Shown one piece after another: positions 16,633 through 26,390 of a DNA stretch of 64,000 bases. Below the pieces are notes generated by a model. That model ran no database searches, was not told the origin of the DNA, and saw nothing but the letters and a program-made list of their open reading frames with translations. Position 1 is the first letter of the stretch. Each line of letters opens with the position of its first letter. The position numbers were made by a program, and so were the translations under genes. Source of the DNA: Candidatus Contendobacter odensis Run_B_J11 (lineage in GTDB: Bacteria; Pseudomonadota; Gammaproteobacteria; Competibacterales; Competibacteraceae); NCBI RefSeq assembly GCF_000531125.1, contig NZ_CBTK010000298.1:1-64000 (forward strand), written 5' to 3'.

Positions 16633-17991
16633 ATGAACCATGAACCCAAGATCGGTTTCGTCAGCCTCGGCTGCCCCAAGGCGCTGGTAGATTCCGAGCA
16701 GATTTTGACCCGGTTGCGCGCTGAAGGCTACGCCATCGTACCGAGTTATCAGGATGCAGAACTGGTGGTGGTCAACACCTGCGGGTTCATTGATGCTGCG
16801 GTAGCAGAATCGCTGGACGCCATCGGCGAGGCGCTGACCGAGAACGGCAAGGTGATCGTTACCGGCTGTCTGGGGGCCAAGGGCCATGTGGTGCGGGACA
16901 TGCACCCGAGGGTGCTGGCGGTCACCGGGCCTCATGCCTGCGAGGAGGTGATGACGGCGGTTCATTTGCATCTGCCCAAACCGCACGATCCATTTGTCGA
17001 TCTGGTCCCGCCGCAGGGAATCAAGCTCACGCCCCGCCACTACGCCTATCTGAAAATCGCCGAGGGCTGCAATCACCGCTGTACCTTCTGCATCATCCCG
17101 CAATTGCGCGGTGATCTGGTCAGTCGGCCTATCGGCGAGGTGCTGCAAGAGGCGGAAAACCTGGTTCGCGCTGGATGTCGGGAATTATTGATCGTCTCCC
17201 AGGATACCAGTGCCTACGGAGTAGACCTGCGCTATCGCACCGGTTTCTGGAACGGGCGTCCGCTCAAAACCCACATGACCCCGCTGGCTGCTGCGCTGGG
17301 CGAACTGGGGGTATGGGTACGGCTGCATTATGTCTATCCCTATCCGCATGTAGACGAGGTGGTGCCGCTGATGGCGGAAGGCCGGGTGTTGCCTTATCTG
17401 GATGTACCGCTGCAACATGCCAGCCCGCGCATTTTGAAAGCGATGAAGCGCCCCGCTAATGCCGACGACACCCTGGCGCGCATCCGGCGCTGGCGCGAGA
17501 TTTGTCCCGACATCACCCTGCGCAGCACCTTTATTGTCGGGTTTCCCGGCGAGACCGAGGATGATTTCCAACACTTGCTGGAGTTCTTGCAAACGGCAAC
17601 GCTGGATCGGGTCGGCTGTTTCAGCTACTCAGCGGTGGACGGCGCTCCCGCTAATGCCTTAGTCAATCCGGTGCCGGAAGCGGTGAAGCAGGAACGGCAG
17701 GCGCGATTGATGGAAATGCAGGCCGCGATTAGTGCCGAACGGCTACAACGCAAGGTCGGGCGTACCTTGCAAGTCTTGGTGGACGCGCATAATGAGGAGG
17801 GCGAAGCCGTCGCCCGATCCAGCGCTGATGCGCCGGATATTGACGGCGTAGTGTATATCGAGGGTGGAATGGTATTGCCAGTCGGGGAGTTTGCTGAGGT
17901 GCGGATTGTGGATGCCGACCAGCACGATCTTTATGCTGAGCGCTGCGAGACGGTCCGATCCAAACGAAAAAATCACAGGAGCAACCATTGA
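16633..17991 (+). CDS. rimO: RimO, ribosomal protein S12 methylthiotransferase
   Basis: A 452-residue radical SAM methylthiotransferase that modifies the conserved aspartate of ribosomal protein S12. The N-terminal UPF0004 domain has [18 protein letters not shown] and GCLG, giving the three cysteines of the auxiliary cluster. The radical SAM motif CNHRCTFC is near residues 152-159. The RPIGEV and SQDTSAYG segments and the C-terminal TRAM domain are present. Length fits a complete RimO. It is followed by a hairpin terminator, then hslVU. Confidence 0.95.
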   Translation: MNHEPKIGFVSLGCPKALVDSEQILTRLRAEGYAIVPSYQDAELVVVNTCGFIDAAVAESLDAIGEALTENGKVIVTGCLGAKGHVVRDMHPRVLAVTGPHACEEVMTAVHLHLPKPHDPFVDLVPPQGIKLTPRHYAYLKIAEGCNHRCTFCIIPQLRGDLVSRPIGEVLQEAENLVRAGCRELLIVSQDTSAYGVDLRYRTGFWNGRPLKTHMTPLAAALGELGVWVRLHYVYPYPHVDEVVPLMAEGRVLPYLDVPLQHASPRILKAMKRPANADDTLARIRRWREICPDITLRSTFIVGFPGETEDDFQHLLEFLQTATLDRVGCFSYSAVDGAPANALVNPVPEAVKQERQARLMEMQAAISAERLQRKVGRTLQVLVDAHNEEGEAVARSSADAPDIDGVVYIEGGMVLPVGEFAEVRIVDADQHDLYAERCETVRSKRKNHRSNH

Positions 17992-18098
17992 ACTTTTAGC
18001 GGGCGACCTTATCTCAGCCTATAAGCGTAAGCCCTTACGCCTGTCCGCTTCCCTCCCTGAGCGGACTATGTCCGGGCAACAAGCCGGATATCCTATTG

Positions 18099-18138
18099 GC
18101 CCCGGTTTCACTCCCCCTTGTGACCGGGGCTTCTTTTT
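18099..18138 (+). terminator. Rho-independent terminator after rimO
   Basis: GCCCCGGT at 18099-18106 pairs with ACCGGGGC at 18123-18130, with CAC/GTG extending the stem inside, followed by TTCTTTTT. Confidence 0.85.
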
Positions 18139-18148
18139 GGGCGCGAAT

Positions 18149-18176
18149 CTTGAGAATTCTGGATTCACCCCCATCT
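18149..18176 (+). promoter_or_regulatory. sigma32-like heat-shock promoter of hslVU
   Basis: CTTGAG at 18149-18154 and CCCCATCT at 18169-18176 are separated by 14 bases, close to the heat-shock consensus CTTGAAA-N(13-15)-CCCCATNT. The site is 50 bases before hslV and just after the rimO terminator. hslVU is a known sigma32 regulon member in enteric bacteria, so position and sequence agree. Confidence 0.75.
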
Positions 18177-18226
18177 CCGCCGCTATCAGTTGTGTACAAT
18201 CCCGCGCAAAACCAAGAGGCAACCGC

Positions 18227-18769
18227 ATGGAATCATTGCATGGCACCACGGTGATCGCGGTGCGCCGCAACGGTCGGGTCGTGATCGGCGGCGACGGCCA
18301 AGTCACATTGGGTAATACCGTAATGAAGGGCAACGCCCGCAAGGTGCGGCGGCTTTATCAGAACAAGGTGATCGCCGGTTTCGCGGGTGGTACTGCAGAT
18401 GCATTTACCCTGTTTGAACGCTTTGAAGGCAAACTGGAAAAGCACGGCGGCAACTTGACCCGTGCTGCGGTGGAGCTGGCGAAAGACTGGCGCACCGACC
18501 GGATGCTGCGACGGTTGGAGGCGTTGCTGATTGTCGCTGACCTCAGCGTGACCCTGGTGATCTCCGGCAATGGCGATGTGATCGAGCCGGAACGCGACCT
18601 GGCGGCGATTGGATCAGGCGGCGCTTATGCCCAGGCCGCAGCTCAGGCGCTGTTGGAACACACCGAACTCGATGCCCGAACCATCGTCGAGCAAGCCTTG
18701 AAAATCGCTGCGGGCATCTGCATCTATACCAACGAAAATCTGACGTTTGAAGAACTGGCGGGCGCATGA
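18227..18769 (+). CDS. hslV: HslV (ClpQ) proteasome-like peptidase subunit
   Basis: A 180-residue threonine peptidase of the HslUV complex, the bacterial proteasome relative that degrades misfolded proteins. The sequence [16 protein letters not shown] places the catalytic threonine at residue 7, so a short propeptide must be removed. [31 protein letters not shown] and [20 protein letters not shown] are highly conserved. ATG 18227 has a GAGG site 8 bases upstream; the longer open frame overlaps rimO and the terminator and is not coding. Confidence 0.96.
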   Translation: MESLHGTTVIAVRRNGRVVIGGDGQVTLGNTVMKGNARKVRRLYQNKVIAGFAGGTADAFTLFERFEGKLEKHGGNLTRAAVELAKDWRTDRMLRRLEALLIVADLSVTLVISGNGDVIEPERDLAAIGSGGAYAQAAAQALLEHTELDARTIVEQALKIAAGICIYTNENLTFEELAGA

Positions 18770-18836
18770 TCCAGTATTGCAACCAAGCTGCCCTCCCCCC
18801 TGTTTTCACCTTATTCCCCAGTACGGTAGCCGCGCC

Positions 18837-20171
18837 ATGTCAGAGATGACCCCGCGAGAAATCGCCCAGGAACTGGACAAACACATCATCGGCCAGGATG
18901 CCGCCAAGCGCGCCGTGGCTATCGCCTTGCGCAATCGCTGGCGGCGGATGCGGGTGAGTCCAGAACTGCGTAACGAGATTACCCCCAAGAATATCCTGAT
19001 GATCGGCCCAACCGGAGTGGGCAAAACCGAAATTGCCCGCCGTTTGGCCAAGCTGGCTAATGCCCCTTTCATCAAAGTCGAGGCGACCAAGTTTACCGAG
19101 GTCGGCTACGTCGGTCGCGACGTAGAATCCATTATCCGCGACCTGATGGACGGAGCGGTGAAGATGGTGCGGGAAGAAGAGATGCACAAAGTCTGTCACC
19201 GTGCCGAAGAAGCGGCTCAGGAACGAGTGCTGGATACACTGCTGCCGCGTCCGCGCAGCGTCGGCTTCGCCAATGAACCGCAAGCGCCGGATCATTCGGT
19301 GACCCGGCAGAAGATGCGCGAGCGCCTGCTCAAGAGTGATCTGGACGACCGGGAGATTGAAGTCGAAGTTTCGGCGCGGACGGTCGGGGTGGAAATCATG
19401 GCACCGCCCGGCATGGAAGAAATGACCAATCAGTTACAGAGCCTGTTCCAGAATCTCAACAGCGGCCGCACTCGCACCCGCAAGCTCAAGGTCAAGGATG
19501 CCCTCAAGCTGTTGCAGGAAGAAGAAGCCGCCAAAATGGTTAATGAGGAAGAACTCAAACTTCAGGCGCTGGAGTCGGTCGAGCAGAACGGCATTGTCTT
19601 CATTGACGAAATTGACAAGGTGGCTAAGCGCGGCGAGTACGGTGGCCCGGATGTCTCCCGCGAGGGAGTGCAGCGCGATCTGCTGCCGCTGGTAGAAGGC
19701 TGCACCGTCTCGACTAAATACGGTATGGTGCGCACCGACCATATTTTATTCATCGCTTCCGGCGCGTTTCATCTGGCCAAACCCTCTGATCTGATTCCCG
19801 AGCTGCAAGGCCGCTTACCGATCCGGGTGGAACTCAGCGCGTTGAGTACTGAAGATTTCGTGCGGATACTGACCGAGCCGGATGCGTCGCTGACCGAACA
19901 GTATGCGGCACTGCTGGAAACTGAAGAGGTCAAGCTGGATTTTGCAGCGGATGGGGTTCGGCGTATTGCTGAGGTGGCTTGTCAGGTCAACGAACGCACC
20001 GAAAATATCGGCGCCCGCCGCTTGCATACGGTGATGGAACGGCTGTTGGAAACCTTGTCCTTTGAGGCGCCTGATCGTGCCCACGAGGCGTTGACTGTGG
20101 ATTGCGCCTATGTGGATGCCCATTTGGGCGAGTTGATCAAGGATGAAGATCTGACCCGCTATATTCTGTGA
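18837..20171 (+). CDS. hslU: HslU (ClpY) unfoldase ATPase
   Basis: A 444-residue AAA+ ATPase that unfolds substrates for HslV. Visible are [20 protein letters not shown] at the N-terminus, Walker [10 protein letters not shown] (near residues 58-66), the pore loop GYVGRDV (near 90-96), the intermediate I domain, Walker [11 protein letters not shown] (near 252-261) and the C-terminal tail ending DLTRYIL, which inserts into HslV. It follows hslV by 67 bases and shares its heat-shock promoter. Length is normal for the family. Confidence 0.97.
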   Translation: MSEMTPREIAQELDKHIIGQDAAKRAVAIALRNRWRRMRVSPELRNEITPKNILMIGPTGVGKTEIARRLAKLANAPFIKVEATKFTEVGYVGRDVESIIRDLMDGAVKMVREEEMHKVCHRAEEAAQERVLDTLLPRPRSVGFANEPQAPDHSVTRQKMRERLLKSDLDDREIEVEVSARTVGVEIMAPPGMEEMTNQLQSLFQNLNSGRTRTRKLKVKDALKLLQEEEAAKMVNEEELKLQALESVEQNGIVFIDEIDKVAKRGEYGGPDVSREGVQRDLLPLVEGCTVSTKYGMVRTDHILFIASGAFHLAKPSDLIPELQGRLPIRVELSALSTEDFVRILTEPDASLTEQYAALLETEEVKLDFAADGVRRIAEVACQVNERTENIGARRLHTVMERLLETLSFEAPDRAHEALTVDCAYVDAHLGELIKDEDLTRYIL

Positions 20172-20180
20172 GACTCCGCC

Positions 20181-20537
20181 ATGCGCACCTATCCCACTGA
20201 AATCAAGCTGCATCAAGCCTCCCGGATTCTGGAAGTCGCCTTTGGCGATGACGCCCGCTTCCAGTTACCCTGCGAGTACCTGCGGGTGTTCTCGCCCTCC
20301 GCCGAGGTGCGGGGTCACGGTCCTGGCCCTGGGGTGTTGGTCACCGGCAAGGAAACGGTGAATATCACCGCCATCGAGCCGATAGGGAACTACGCAGTCA
20401 AGCTGGTATTTGACGATGGACATTCAACCGGCCTGTATTCCTGGGATGTCCTGCATGATCTGAGCGTGAATCAGGACACTCACTGGCAGGATTATCTGCG
20501 GCGGCTGGCCGAAGTCGGCTACCAGCGCCACGTTTGA
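20181..20537 (+). CDS. DUF971-domain protein
   Basis: A 118-residue protein with the DUF971 domain (gamma-butyrobetaine hydroxylase N-terminal-like fold): [40 protein letters not shown] and the closing [24 protein letters not shown]. The domain also occurs fused to Mrp-type Fe-S carriers, so a link to iron-sulfur handling is possible but unproven. A position between hslU and ubiE is common in gammaproteobacteria. It starts 9 bases after hslU and is probably co-transcribed. Confidence 0.9.
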   Translation: MRTYPTEIKLHQASRILEVAFGDDARFQLPCEYLRVFSPSAEVRGHGPGPGVLVTGKETVNITAIEPIGNYAVKLVFDDGHSTGLYSWDVLHDLSVNQDTHWQDYLRRLAEVGYQRHV

Positions 20538-20566
20538 ATCGCCTCCGTCCAAGGAATGCCGCGAGC

Positions 20567-21316
20567 ATGGAACCCTCCGAAACAACCCATTTTGGCTATC
20601 AGAAAGTGGCCGCTGGCGAAAAATCCCGCAAGGTGGCCGGGGTCTTTGATTCCGTCGCCAGCCAATATGATCTGATGAATGATCTGATGTCGCTGGGCGC
20701 TCACCGGCTATGGAAGCGCTTTGCTATCAGTGTCAGCGGAGTGCGAGCCGGAGATTGGGTGCTGGATCTGGCCGGTGGCACCGGCGATCTGAGCAGTCGG
20801 TTGCTGCCGCTGGTCGGGTCAAAAGGACAGGTGGTGCTGTCCGATATTAACGCCAGCATGTTGAGCGAAGGTCGGCGGCGGCTGATTGACGAGGGTGCAG
20901 TCGGCAATATCACCTATGCCCAGATTGACGCCGAGCAATTACCTTTTTCCGACAATACCTTTGACTGCATCACCATCGGCTTTGGTCTGCGCAATGTCAC
21001 CGACCAGGATCAGGCACTGGTATCCATGTATCGGGCGCTTAAACCGGGTGGACGAGCGGTGATTCTGGAATTTTCCCATCCGGTGGCGCCGGGGTTGAAA
21101 CCGGTCTATGACCTGTACTCGTTCGCGGTGCTGCCGATTCTGGGCAAGCTGGTGGCTAATGATGCCGCCAGCTACCGCTATCTGGCCGAATCCATTCGCG
21201 TACACCCGAATCAGGATACCCTGCTTAAAATGATGGAAACCGCCGGCTTCGAACGCTGCCAGTATTTCAACCTGACGGGTGGCGTCGTTGCGGTGCATCG
21301 CGGCTACAAATTCTGA
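20567..21316 (+). CDS. ubiE: UbiE demethylmenaquinone/2-polyprenyl-benzoquinol methyltransferase
   Basis: A 249-residue SAM-dependent C-methyltransferase of ubiquinone and menaquinone synthesis. The SAM site is [15 protein letters not shown] (near residues 65-79), with [14 protein letters not shown] following. The UbiE signatures [18 protein letters not shown] and [24 protein letters not shown] are clear. ATG 20567 is chosen because the family N-terminus (TTHFGYQKV) follows; the upstream TTG would overlap the DUF971 gene. It leads a ubiE-ubiJ-ubiB run. Confidence 0.95.
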   Translation: MEPSETTHFGYQKVAAGEKSRKVAGVFDSVASQYDLMNDLMSLGAHRLWKRFAISVSGVRAGDWVLDLAGGTGDLSSRLLPLVGSKGQVVLSDINASMLSEGRRRLIDEGAVGNITYAQIDAEQLPFSDNTFDCITIGFGLRNVTDQDQALVSMYRALKPGGRAVILEFSHPVAPGLKPVYDLYSFAVLPILGKLVANDAASYRYLAESIRVHPNQDTLLKMMETAGFERCQYFNLTGGVVAVHRGYKF

Positions 21317-21355
21317 TTCTGATAGCGCTCCCTTTTTCGCTAGGAGAGGACTGGG

Positions 21356-21997
21356 GTGAGGGTTGTTAATCTTGAGGACTTCCGTGTGACGCCCGATCTT
21401 ATCGCTGCTGGCTTGGAAACTGCCTTCAACGCAATGTTGCGGCTCGATCCCGAAACCCAGTCCCGGTTGGCGGCGCTGGAAGGTTGCGTAATTGCCATCG
21501 AACCCGAAGGACTGGGGCTGACTTTTTATCTGTTGCCCGGTGTCAGTAGCATCCGGGTCATGGATCACTATGAAGGTGAACCGACCGTCTCCATTCGAGG
21601 TACGCCTCTAGCGTTGGCTCGGCAATGGCGCGGCCAGCGTTCGACCAATAGTGGGATCACGGTCGAGGGTGATACTGCCGTTGGTTCGGAATTTCAGGTG
21701 GCGCTGGCGCAGTTGGACATTGACTGGGAAGAACTGCTTTCCAGGGTAGTCGGCGATGCCGCCGCTCACCAAATCGGCCAGTTCTGGCGGGGTTTCCGCG
21801 ACTGGAGCCGATGTACCGGTGATCTGCTGCTGCGTGACGGCACTGAATATCTCCAGCAAGAACGACAGGTGTTGCCGCCGCGCCATGCGATTGAAAGGTT
21901 CCTGAGCGCGGTGGATATTCTGCGTGAGGATGCCGACCGGCTGGCGGTACGGATCGAACGCCTGCGTCGGCAATTATCGTCCGCCGATCCCGTCTAA
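21356..21997 (+). CDS. ubiJ: UbiJ (SCP2-domain ubiquinone biosynthesis accessory factor)
   Basis: A 213-residue protein with an N-terminal SCP2 lipid-binding domain and a helical C-terminus. UbiJ helps hold ubiquinone intermediates in the soluble Ubi complex. The segment [24 protein letters not shown] near residues 22-45, followed by [14 protein letters not shown] and [14 protein letters not shown]-like sequence, matches the family pattern, and the gene lies between ubiE and ubiB as in Escherichia coli. The start is GTG 21356 with TAGGAGAGGA just upstream. Confidence 0.88.
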   Translation: MRVVNLEDFRVTPDLIAAGLETAFNAMLRLDPETQSRLAALEGCVIAIEPEGLGLTFYLLPGVSSIRVMDHYEGEPTVSIRGTPLALARQWRGQRSTNSGITVEGDTAVGSEFQVALAQLDIDWEELLSRVVGDAAAHQIGQFWRGFRDWSRCTGDLLLRDGTEYLQQERQVLPPRHAIERFLSAVDILREDADRLAVRIERLRRQLSSADPV

Positions 21998-22028
21998 ATT
22001 CCGCTCTCCGCCGAGACCTTCAAACGGC

Positions 22029-23702
22029 ATGTTCGGTCCTGCTCAACTGCTTCGCCTGTTGCATATCAACCGGGTACTGGTTCGTCATGGTCTGGATGAC
22101 ATCGTGCTGGCGACCCATCTGTTCCGTCCCGTGGGTTTCTTACGCCATCTGTTCCCATGGAACTGGGTACCCCGTCAGCAGTTGAATCTGCCGCGCGGCG
22201 CCCGTATCCGGCTGACTTTGGAGGATCTAGGGCCGATCTTCGTCAAATTTGGTCAAATGTTATCCACCCGTCGCGATCTGCTGCCGGATGATATCGCCCT
22301 GGAACTGGCTCGGTTACAGGATCGGGTGCCGTCATTTTCCGGCGAACAGGTGCGGATTATCATTGAGAAAGCCTATGGTCAGCCGCTGGAAACCATCTTC
22401 GACGATTTCGACTTTGAGCCGCTGGCATCGGCTTCCATCGCTCAGGTGCATATTGCCCGCTTGCGCAATGGCCGCGAAGTCGCAGTGAAAGTGGTGCGTC
22501 CCGCTATCGAAAAGACCATCCGCCGCGATGTGGAACTGCTGTATATCATTGCCCACTTAGCGCAACGCTACTGGAAGGAAGGACGCCGGCTGCGCCCGCT
22601 TGAGGTGGTGGCCGAGTATGAAAAGACCATTTTTGACGAACTGGATCTGATCCGTGAGGCTGCCAACGCCAGTCAATTGCGGCGCAACTTTCGCGATTCA
22701 CCCATGCTGTATGTCCCCGAAGTGTTTTGGCCGGAAACTCGCCGCAATGTGCTGGTAATGGAACGGATTTACGGCATTCCAGCGGGCGACATTGCTGAAT
22801 TGCGCCGACGCAAAGTGAATATGAAAAAGTTGTCGGAGCGGGGTGTGGAAATTTTCTTCACGCAGGTGTTCCGCGACAGCTTTTTCCACGCCGATATGCA
22901 CCCCGGTAATATCTTCGTTAATGCTGACAATCCCGATGATCCCCGTTACATCGCAGTGGATTTTGGCATCATCGGCACTCTAAGTCCGACCGATCAGCAT
23001 TATCTGGCCGAAAACTTCCTGGCCTTTTTTCACCGCGACTACCGGCGGGTGGCGGAGCTGCATATCGAATCGGGCTGGGTGCCACCGGAAACCCGGGTAG
23101 ACGAATTTGAATCGGCTATCCGCACCGTATCGGAGCCGATTTTCGACCGTCCGCTCAAGGACATTTCCTTCGGTGGGTTTCTGCTGGCGTTATTCCAGAC
23201 TGCACGGCGCTTCAATATGGAGGTGCAGCCGCAATTGGTGCTGCTGCAAAAAACTCTGCTCAATATCGAGGGATTGGGGCGACAGCTCGATCCTGAACTG
23301 GATTTGTGGAAAACGGCCAAGCCCTTTCTGGAAAACTGGATGCGTGATCGGGTGGGACCACGGGCGTTTATTAACCGGATTAAGCACTTTATCCCGCGCT
23401 GGATCGATCAGACGCCAGATTTGCCTAATCTGGTGCATAGCCTGTTGCGACAGGCGAATAGCGGCGGGCTGACGGTGCAGTTGCACAAACAGGAAATGGA
23501 ACAACTGCGGCGGGATTTGCGGCGGGCTAACCGGCGCAATTTTCATGCGGCGGTCGGCGCGGCGCTGATCATTAGCGCGGCGCTGATTCTGGGTCTGGAT
23601 GCGTTACACCCGGCAACTTTTGAACAGACGCCGCTGCTCACCTGGCTGTTGGGCGGAATCGGCGTCGGTCTGCTGCTCAGCGTCTGGCCAACCGATGCCT
23701 AG
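22029..23702 (+). CDS. ubiB: UbiB protein kinase-like ubiquinone biosynthesis protein
   Basis: A 557-residue atypical kinase/ATPase needed for aerobic ubiquinone synthesis, anchored by two C-terminal membrane helices (near residues 507-527 and 535-552). It has the KxGQ motif ([16 protein letters not shown], near residues 73-88), [10 protein letters not shown] in place of a glycine-rich loop, catalytic [12 protein letters not shown] and VDFGIIG. ATG 22029 is chosen since [12 protein letters not shown] is the usual UbiB opening; the longer frame runs through the end of ubiJ. Confidence 0.95.
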   Translation: MFGPAQLLRLLHINRVLVRHGLDDIVLATHLFRPVGFLRHLFPWNWVPRQQLNLPRGARIRLTLEDLGPIFVKFGQMLSTRRDLLPDDIALELARLQDRVPSFSGEQVRIIIEKAYGQPLETIFDDFDFEPLASASIAQVHIARLRNGREVAVKVVRPAIEKTIRRDVELLYIIAHLAQRYWKEGRRLRPLEVVAEYEKTIFDELDLIREAANASQLRRNFRDSPMLYVPEVFWPETRRNVLVMERIYGIPAGDIAELRRRKVNMKKLSERGVEIFFTQVFRDSFFHADMHPGNIFVNADNPDDPRYIAVDFGIIGTLSPTDQHYLAENFLAFFHRDYRRVAELHIESGWVPPETRVDEFESAIRTVSEPIFDRPLKDISFGGFLLALFQTARRFNMEVQPQLVLLQKTLLNIEGLGRQLDPELDLWKTAKPFLENWMRDRVGPRAFINRIKHFIPRWIDQTPDLPNLVHSLLRQANSGGLTVQLHKQEMEQLRRDLRRANRRNFHAAVGAALIISAALILGLDALHPATFEQTPLLTWLLGGIGVGLLLSVWPTDA

Positions 23703-23924
23703 AAAATATCGCTGTTGAAGCCGGAAAATAGGTAGCTATTAAGCGGTAGTTCGCTTTCACGGTGTTGTCATCTGCACTCGTTAGCTTCCCACCTGGCGCC
23801 CAGGCCGGTTTGAGTGTGGCAAAAATGGCAGAATTCAGTTGGTAAGGCAGCGACGCCGGAACCGGTTGCGGAGCCTTTCGCTCGGCAATCACTTGAATGC
23901 ACGACAAAACACGGGAGGTGGCAG

Positions 23925-25046
23925 GTGCGGCGTTGGCTTGGACCTTTGCTTGGTATCTTGTTGCTGGGCGGCGTTGGGATTGGACTCTATTTCTCGGCTC
24001 ATGAACAACAACTGCTGACTCAGCAGGTCACGGTGCGCGGGGTGATCGGCTCGGAAAAGGAGGATTTCTTCCGCGATCCACGGGTGATCGAGGCGCTGCG
24101 AGCGCGTCGCCTGATCGTGAATGTGGAAAAAGCCGGTTCCCGCCAGATTGCGACGCTGCCCAACCTCACAAGCTATGATTTTGCCTTTCCGGCGGGATTG
24201 CCAGCGGCGGAGAAAATCGGTCGCCAGCGGCGGGCGCTGGCCAGTTATACCCCATTCTTTACTCCAATGGTGATTGCGTCCTGGCAGTTGATTGCCAAAG
24301 TGCTGGTGGCGAACAACCTTGCCCGGCAAGCAGAGGGTCACTACTTCCTTGACATGAAAAAACTGATCGAACTGATGAACGCCGGCAAGCGCTGGCGCGA
24401 TCTGGCTAATAATCCCGATTATGCCGTGGGCAAGAACATCCTGATCTCCTCGACCGACGCCCGCAAGTCCAACTCCGCTGCGATGTATCTGGCGCTGTTC
24501 AGCTTCGTGGCGAATGGCGATGAGGTAGTGCAGGACGAGAGCCAGATTTGCAAAATCTACCCGGCCTTTCGTGATGTTTTTCTGCGTCAGGGCTTCACCG
24601 AATACTCTTCCGAGGCCCCGTTCGAGGACTATCTGGTGATGGGTGTCGGCAAGTCCCCACTGGTGATGATCTACGAATCGCAGTTTCTTCAGCAGGCGGC
24701 GCATAACGGGCTGCGGCCAGAGATGGTGTTGCTGTACCCGGAACCCACCGTCTATACCAAGCATGTGCTGGTCGCTTTCACCGAAGCGGGCAAGCAGTTG
24801 GGCGAGGCGCTGGAGAGCGATCCGGCCTTGCGGCGGCTGGCGGTCGAATACGGTTTTCGCACCACCGACGTGGCCTATTTCCGCGAGTTCACCGGCAAGT
24901 ATAAGGCAGCGGTTGCCGATGCCCTGGTCAATGTGGCCGAACCGCCCAGCTACGACATTATTGAAGCGATGATCGGCTCCATCGAAGCGGCGCTGGATCG
25001 CAGCCGCCCTGACCCCTTCGGCCACTGCGGCCACCCTAAACCCTGA
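23925..25046 (+). CDS. membrane-anchored solute-binding-like protein of the TelA operon
   Basis: A 373-residue protein with one N-terminal membrane anchor (WLGPLLGILLLGGVGIGLYF, near residues 4-23) and a periplasmic domain like type 2 periplasmic binding proteins (VRGVIGSEKEDFFRDPRVIEAL, ISSTDARKSNSAAMYLAL, YPEPTVYTKHVLVAFTEAG). GTG 23925 is preferred over GTG 23814 because GGGAGG lies 6 bases upstream and the membrane anchor then starts the protein. It is first in a four-gene run with telA, a VWA lipoprotein and an XpaC-like membrane protein. The ligand is unknown; no ABC transporter subunits are nearby. Confidence 0.78.
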   Translation: MRRWLGPLLGILLLGGVGIGLYFSAHEQQLLTQQVTVRGVIGSEKEDFFRDPRVIEALRARRLIVNVEKAGSRQIATLPNLTSYDFAFPAGLPAAEKIGRQRRALASYTPFFTPMVIASWQLIAKVLVANNLARQAEGHYFLDMKKLIELMNAGKRWRDLANNPDYAVGKNILISSTDARKSNSAAMYLALFSFVANGDEVVQDESQICKIYPAFRDVFLRQGFTEYSSEAPFEDYLVMGVGKSPLVMIYESQFLQQAAHNGLRPEMVLLYPEPTVYTKHVLVAFTEAGKQLGEALESDPALRRLAVEYGFRTTDVAYFREFTGKYKAAVADALVNVAEPPSYDIIEAMIGSIEAALDRSRPDPFGHCGHPKP

Positions 25047-25123
25047 ATTTTCCGGCGTATGGCCGCCCGATCTACGCCGTCAATGCCCCGTTTCCACCAC
25101 AGAATGTCTACGGAGCGTATCTG

Positions 25124-26347
25124 ATGTCCGCTATCGAATTGACCCCGCCGGAACAGACCGTGATTGAACCACTGACCCCGCCCGCCCCGGTGGCGGCGGT
25201 CGCGCCCGATAAGGCGCACAGCATGGTCAAGCTGGAACCGGGGACGCTCACCAGCCTCAATGCCAAGGTGCAGGAATTTGTGTCCGCAGTGCTGACCCTG
25301 CATCCGCAGAGCGATGAGTTCAAGAACAAGGTCGCCAACATTCACAATCTGGGCAGCGCCGAAATTCGCTCCGCCGCCAGTGTTTCCAACCGGATGTTAC
25401 AGCGGCCGACCCAAGCACTGAGCAGTGGCCTATTTGATGACGGCGCACCCATCGCCCGCACCCTCACCGATTTGCGCAAGACGGTGGAAGACCTCGATCC
25501 GGGTCGTCAGGGCGATCTGTTCGCGCCTAAAAAGCTGTTCGGCATCATCCCGTTTGGCAATCGGCTGCGTGATTATTTTCTGCAATACCAGTCGGCGCAG
25601 AGCCACATCAACGCCATCCTGCAAGCGCTGTATAACGGTCAGGATGAATTGCGCAAGGACAACGCTGCCATTGAGCAGGAGAAAGCCAATCTCTGGGCGA
25701 TGATGCAGAAGCTGGAACAGTACGTTTATGTGGGTAAACAGCTTGATACCGAACTGGAAGGCCGCATCGGCCAGATCGAGGCTGAAAGTCAGGAGAAGGC
25801 GCGAATCATCAAGGAGGAAATGTTGTTCTATCTGCGGCAGAAGGTGCAGGACTTGCTGACCCAGTTGGCGGTCAGTATCCAGGGCTATCTGGCGCTGGAC
25901 ATGATCCGCAAAAATAATCTGGAACTGATCAAGGGCGTAGACCGAGCGACTACTACCACAGTTTCTGCCCTGCGCACCGCAGTCATCGTCGCTCAGGCGT
26001 TGGCGAATCAAAAGTTGGTGCTCGACCAGATCAACGCGCTCAATACCACTACCGGCAACCTGATCGAGTCCACTTCGGCCATGCTCAAGCAGCAGTCCGG
26101 GCAAATCCAGCAGCAGGCCGTGAGCGCCACCATCAGCCTCGACAAGCTCAAGACCGCGTTTTCCAACATCTATCAGACGATGGACATGATGGCCGACTAC
26201 AAAATCAAGGCGCTGGACAACATGCGCCAGACGGTGGAGGTTCTCTCCACCGAAGTGGACAAGGCCAAGAAATACGTCACGCAGGCGCGGGAGGCGGAAA
26301 CGATTATGGTCTCGTCCACTTCCGCCACCACTGACCTCGTGCTTTGA
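25124..26347 (+). CDS. telA: TelA/toxic anion resistance-family protein
   Basis: A 407-residue, largely helical and coiled-coil protein of the TelA (PF05816) family, named for links to tellurite resistance. Family segments include LFGIIPFGNRLRDYFLQYQSAQSHI (near residues 138-162), LQALYNGQDELRKDNAAIEQEK and the C-terminal MRQTVEVLSTEVDKAKKYV. There is no signal peptide, so it works in the cytoplasm, probably at the membrane. In Firmicutes the homologue pairs with XpaC. Here two solute-binding-type proteins flank it, which suggests sensing of an envelope signal rather than simple anion export. Confidence 0.9.
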   Translation: MSAIELTPPEQTVIEPLTPPAPVAAVAPDKAHSMVKLEPGTLTSLNAKVQEFVSAVLTLHPQSDEFKNKVANIHNLGSAEIRSAASVSNRMLQRPTQALSSGLFDDGAPIARTLTDLRKTVEDLDPGRQGDLFAPKKLFGIIPFGNRLRDYFLQYQSAQSHINAILQALYNGQDELRKDNAAIEQEKANLWAMMQKLEQYVYVGKQLDTELEGRIGQIEAESQEKARIIKEEMLFYLRQKVQDLLTQLAVSIQGYLALDMIRKNNLELIKGVDRATTTTVSALRTAVIVAQALANQKLVLDQINALNTTTGNLIESTSAMLKQQSGQIQQQAVSATISLDKLKTAFSNIYQTMDMMADYKIKALDNMRQTVEVLSTEVDKAKKYVTQAREAETIMVSSTSATTDLVL

Positions 26348-26390
26348 CGTGCTGGTGATCGAGACTATGGCCGGGGTGAAAGGGGGAAAT

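Noticed and set aside
18010-18050. GCGTAAG-CC-CTTACGC hairpin downstream of rimO as a separate RNA element
   Set aside because: It is a short isolated stem next to a better terminator, with no promoter or conservation evidence.
23889-25034. A 381-codon minus-strand frame opposite the solute-binding gene
   Set aside because: Its translation is His/Gln/Arg-rich with no family features, while the plus strand has a good ribosome site, membrane anchor and operon context.
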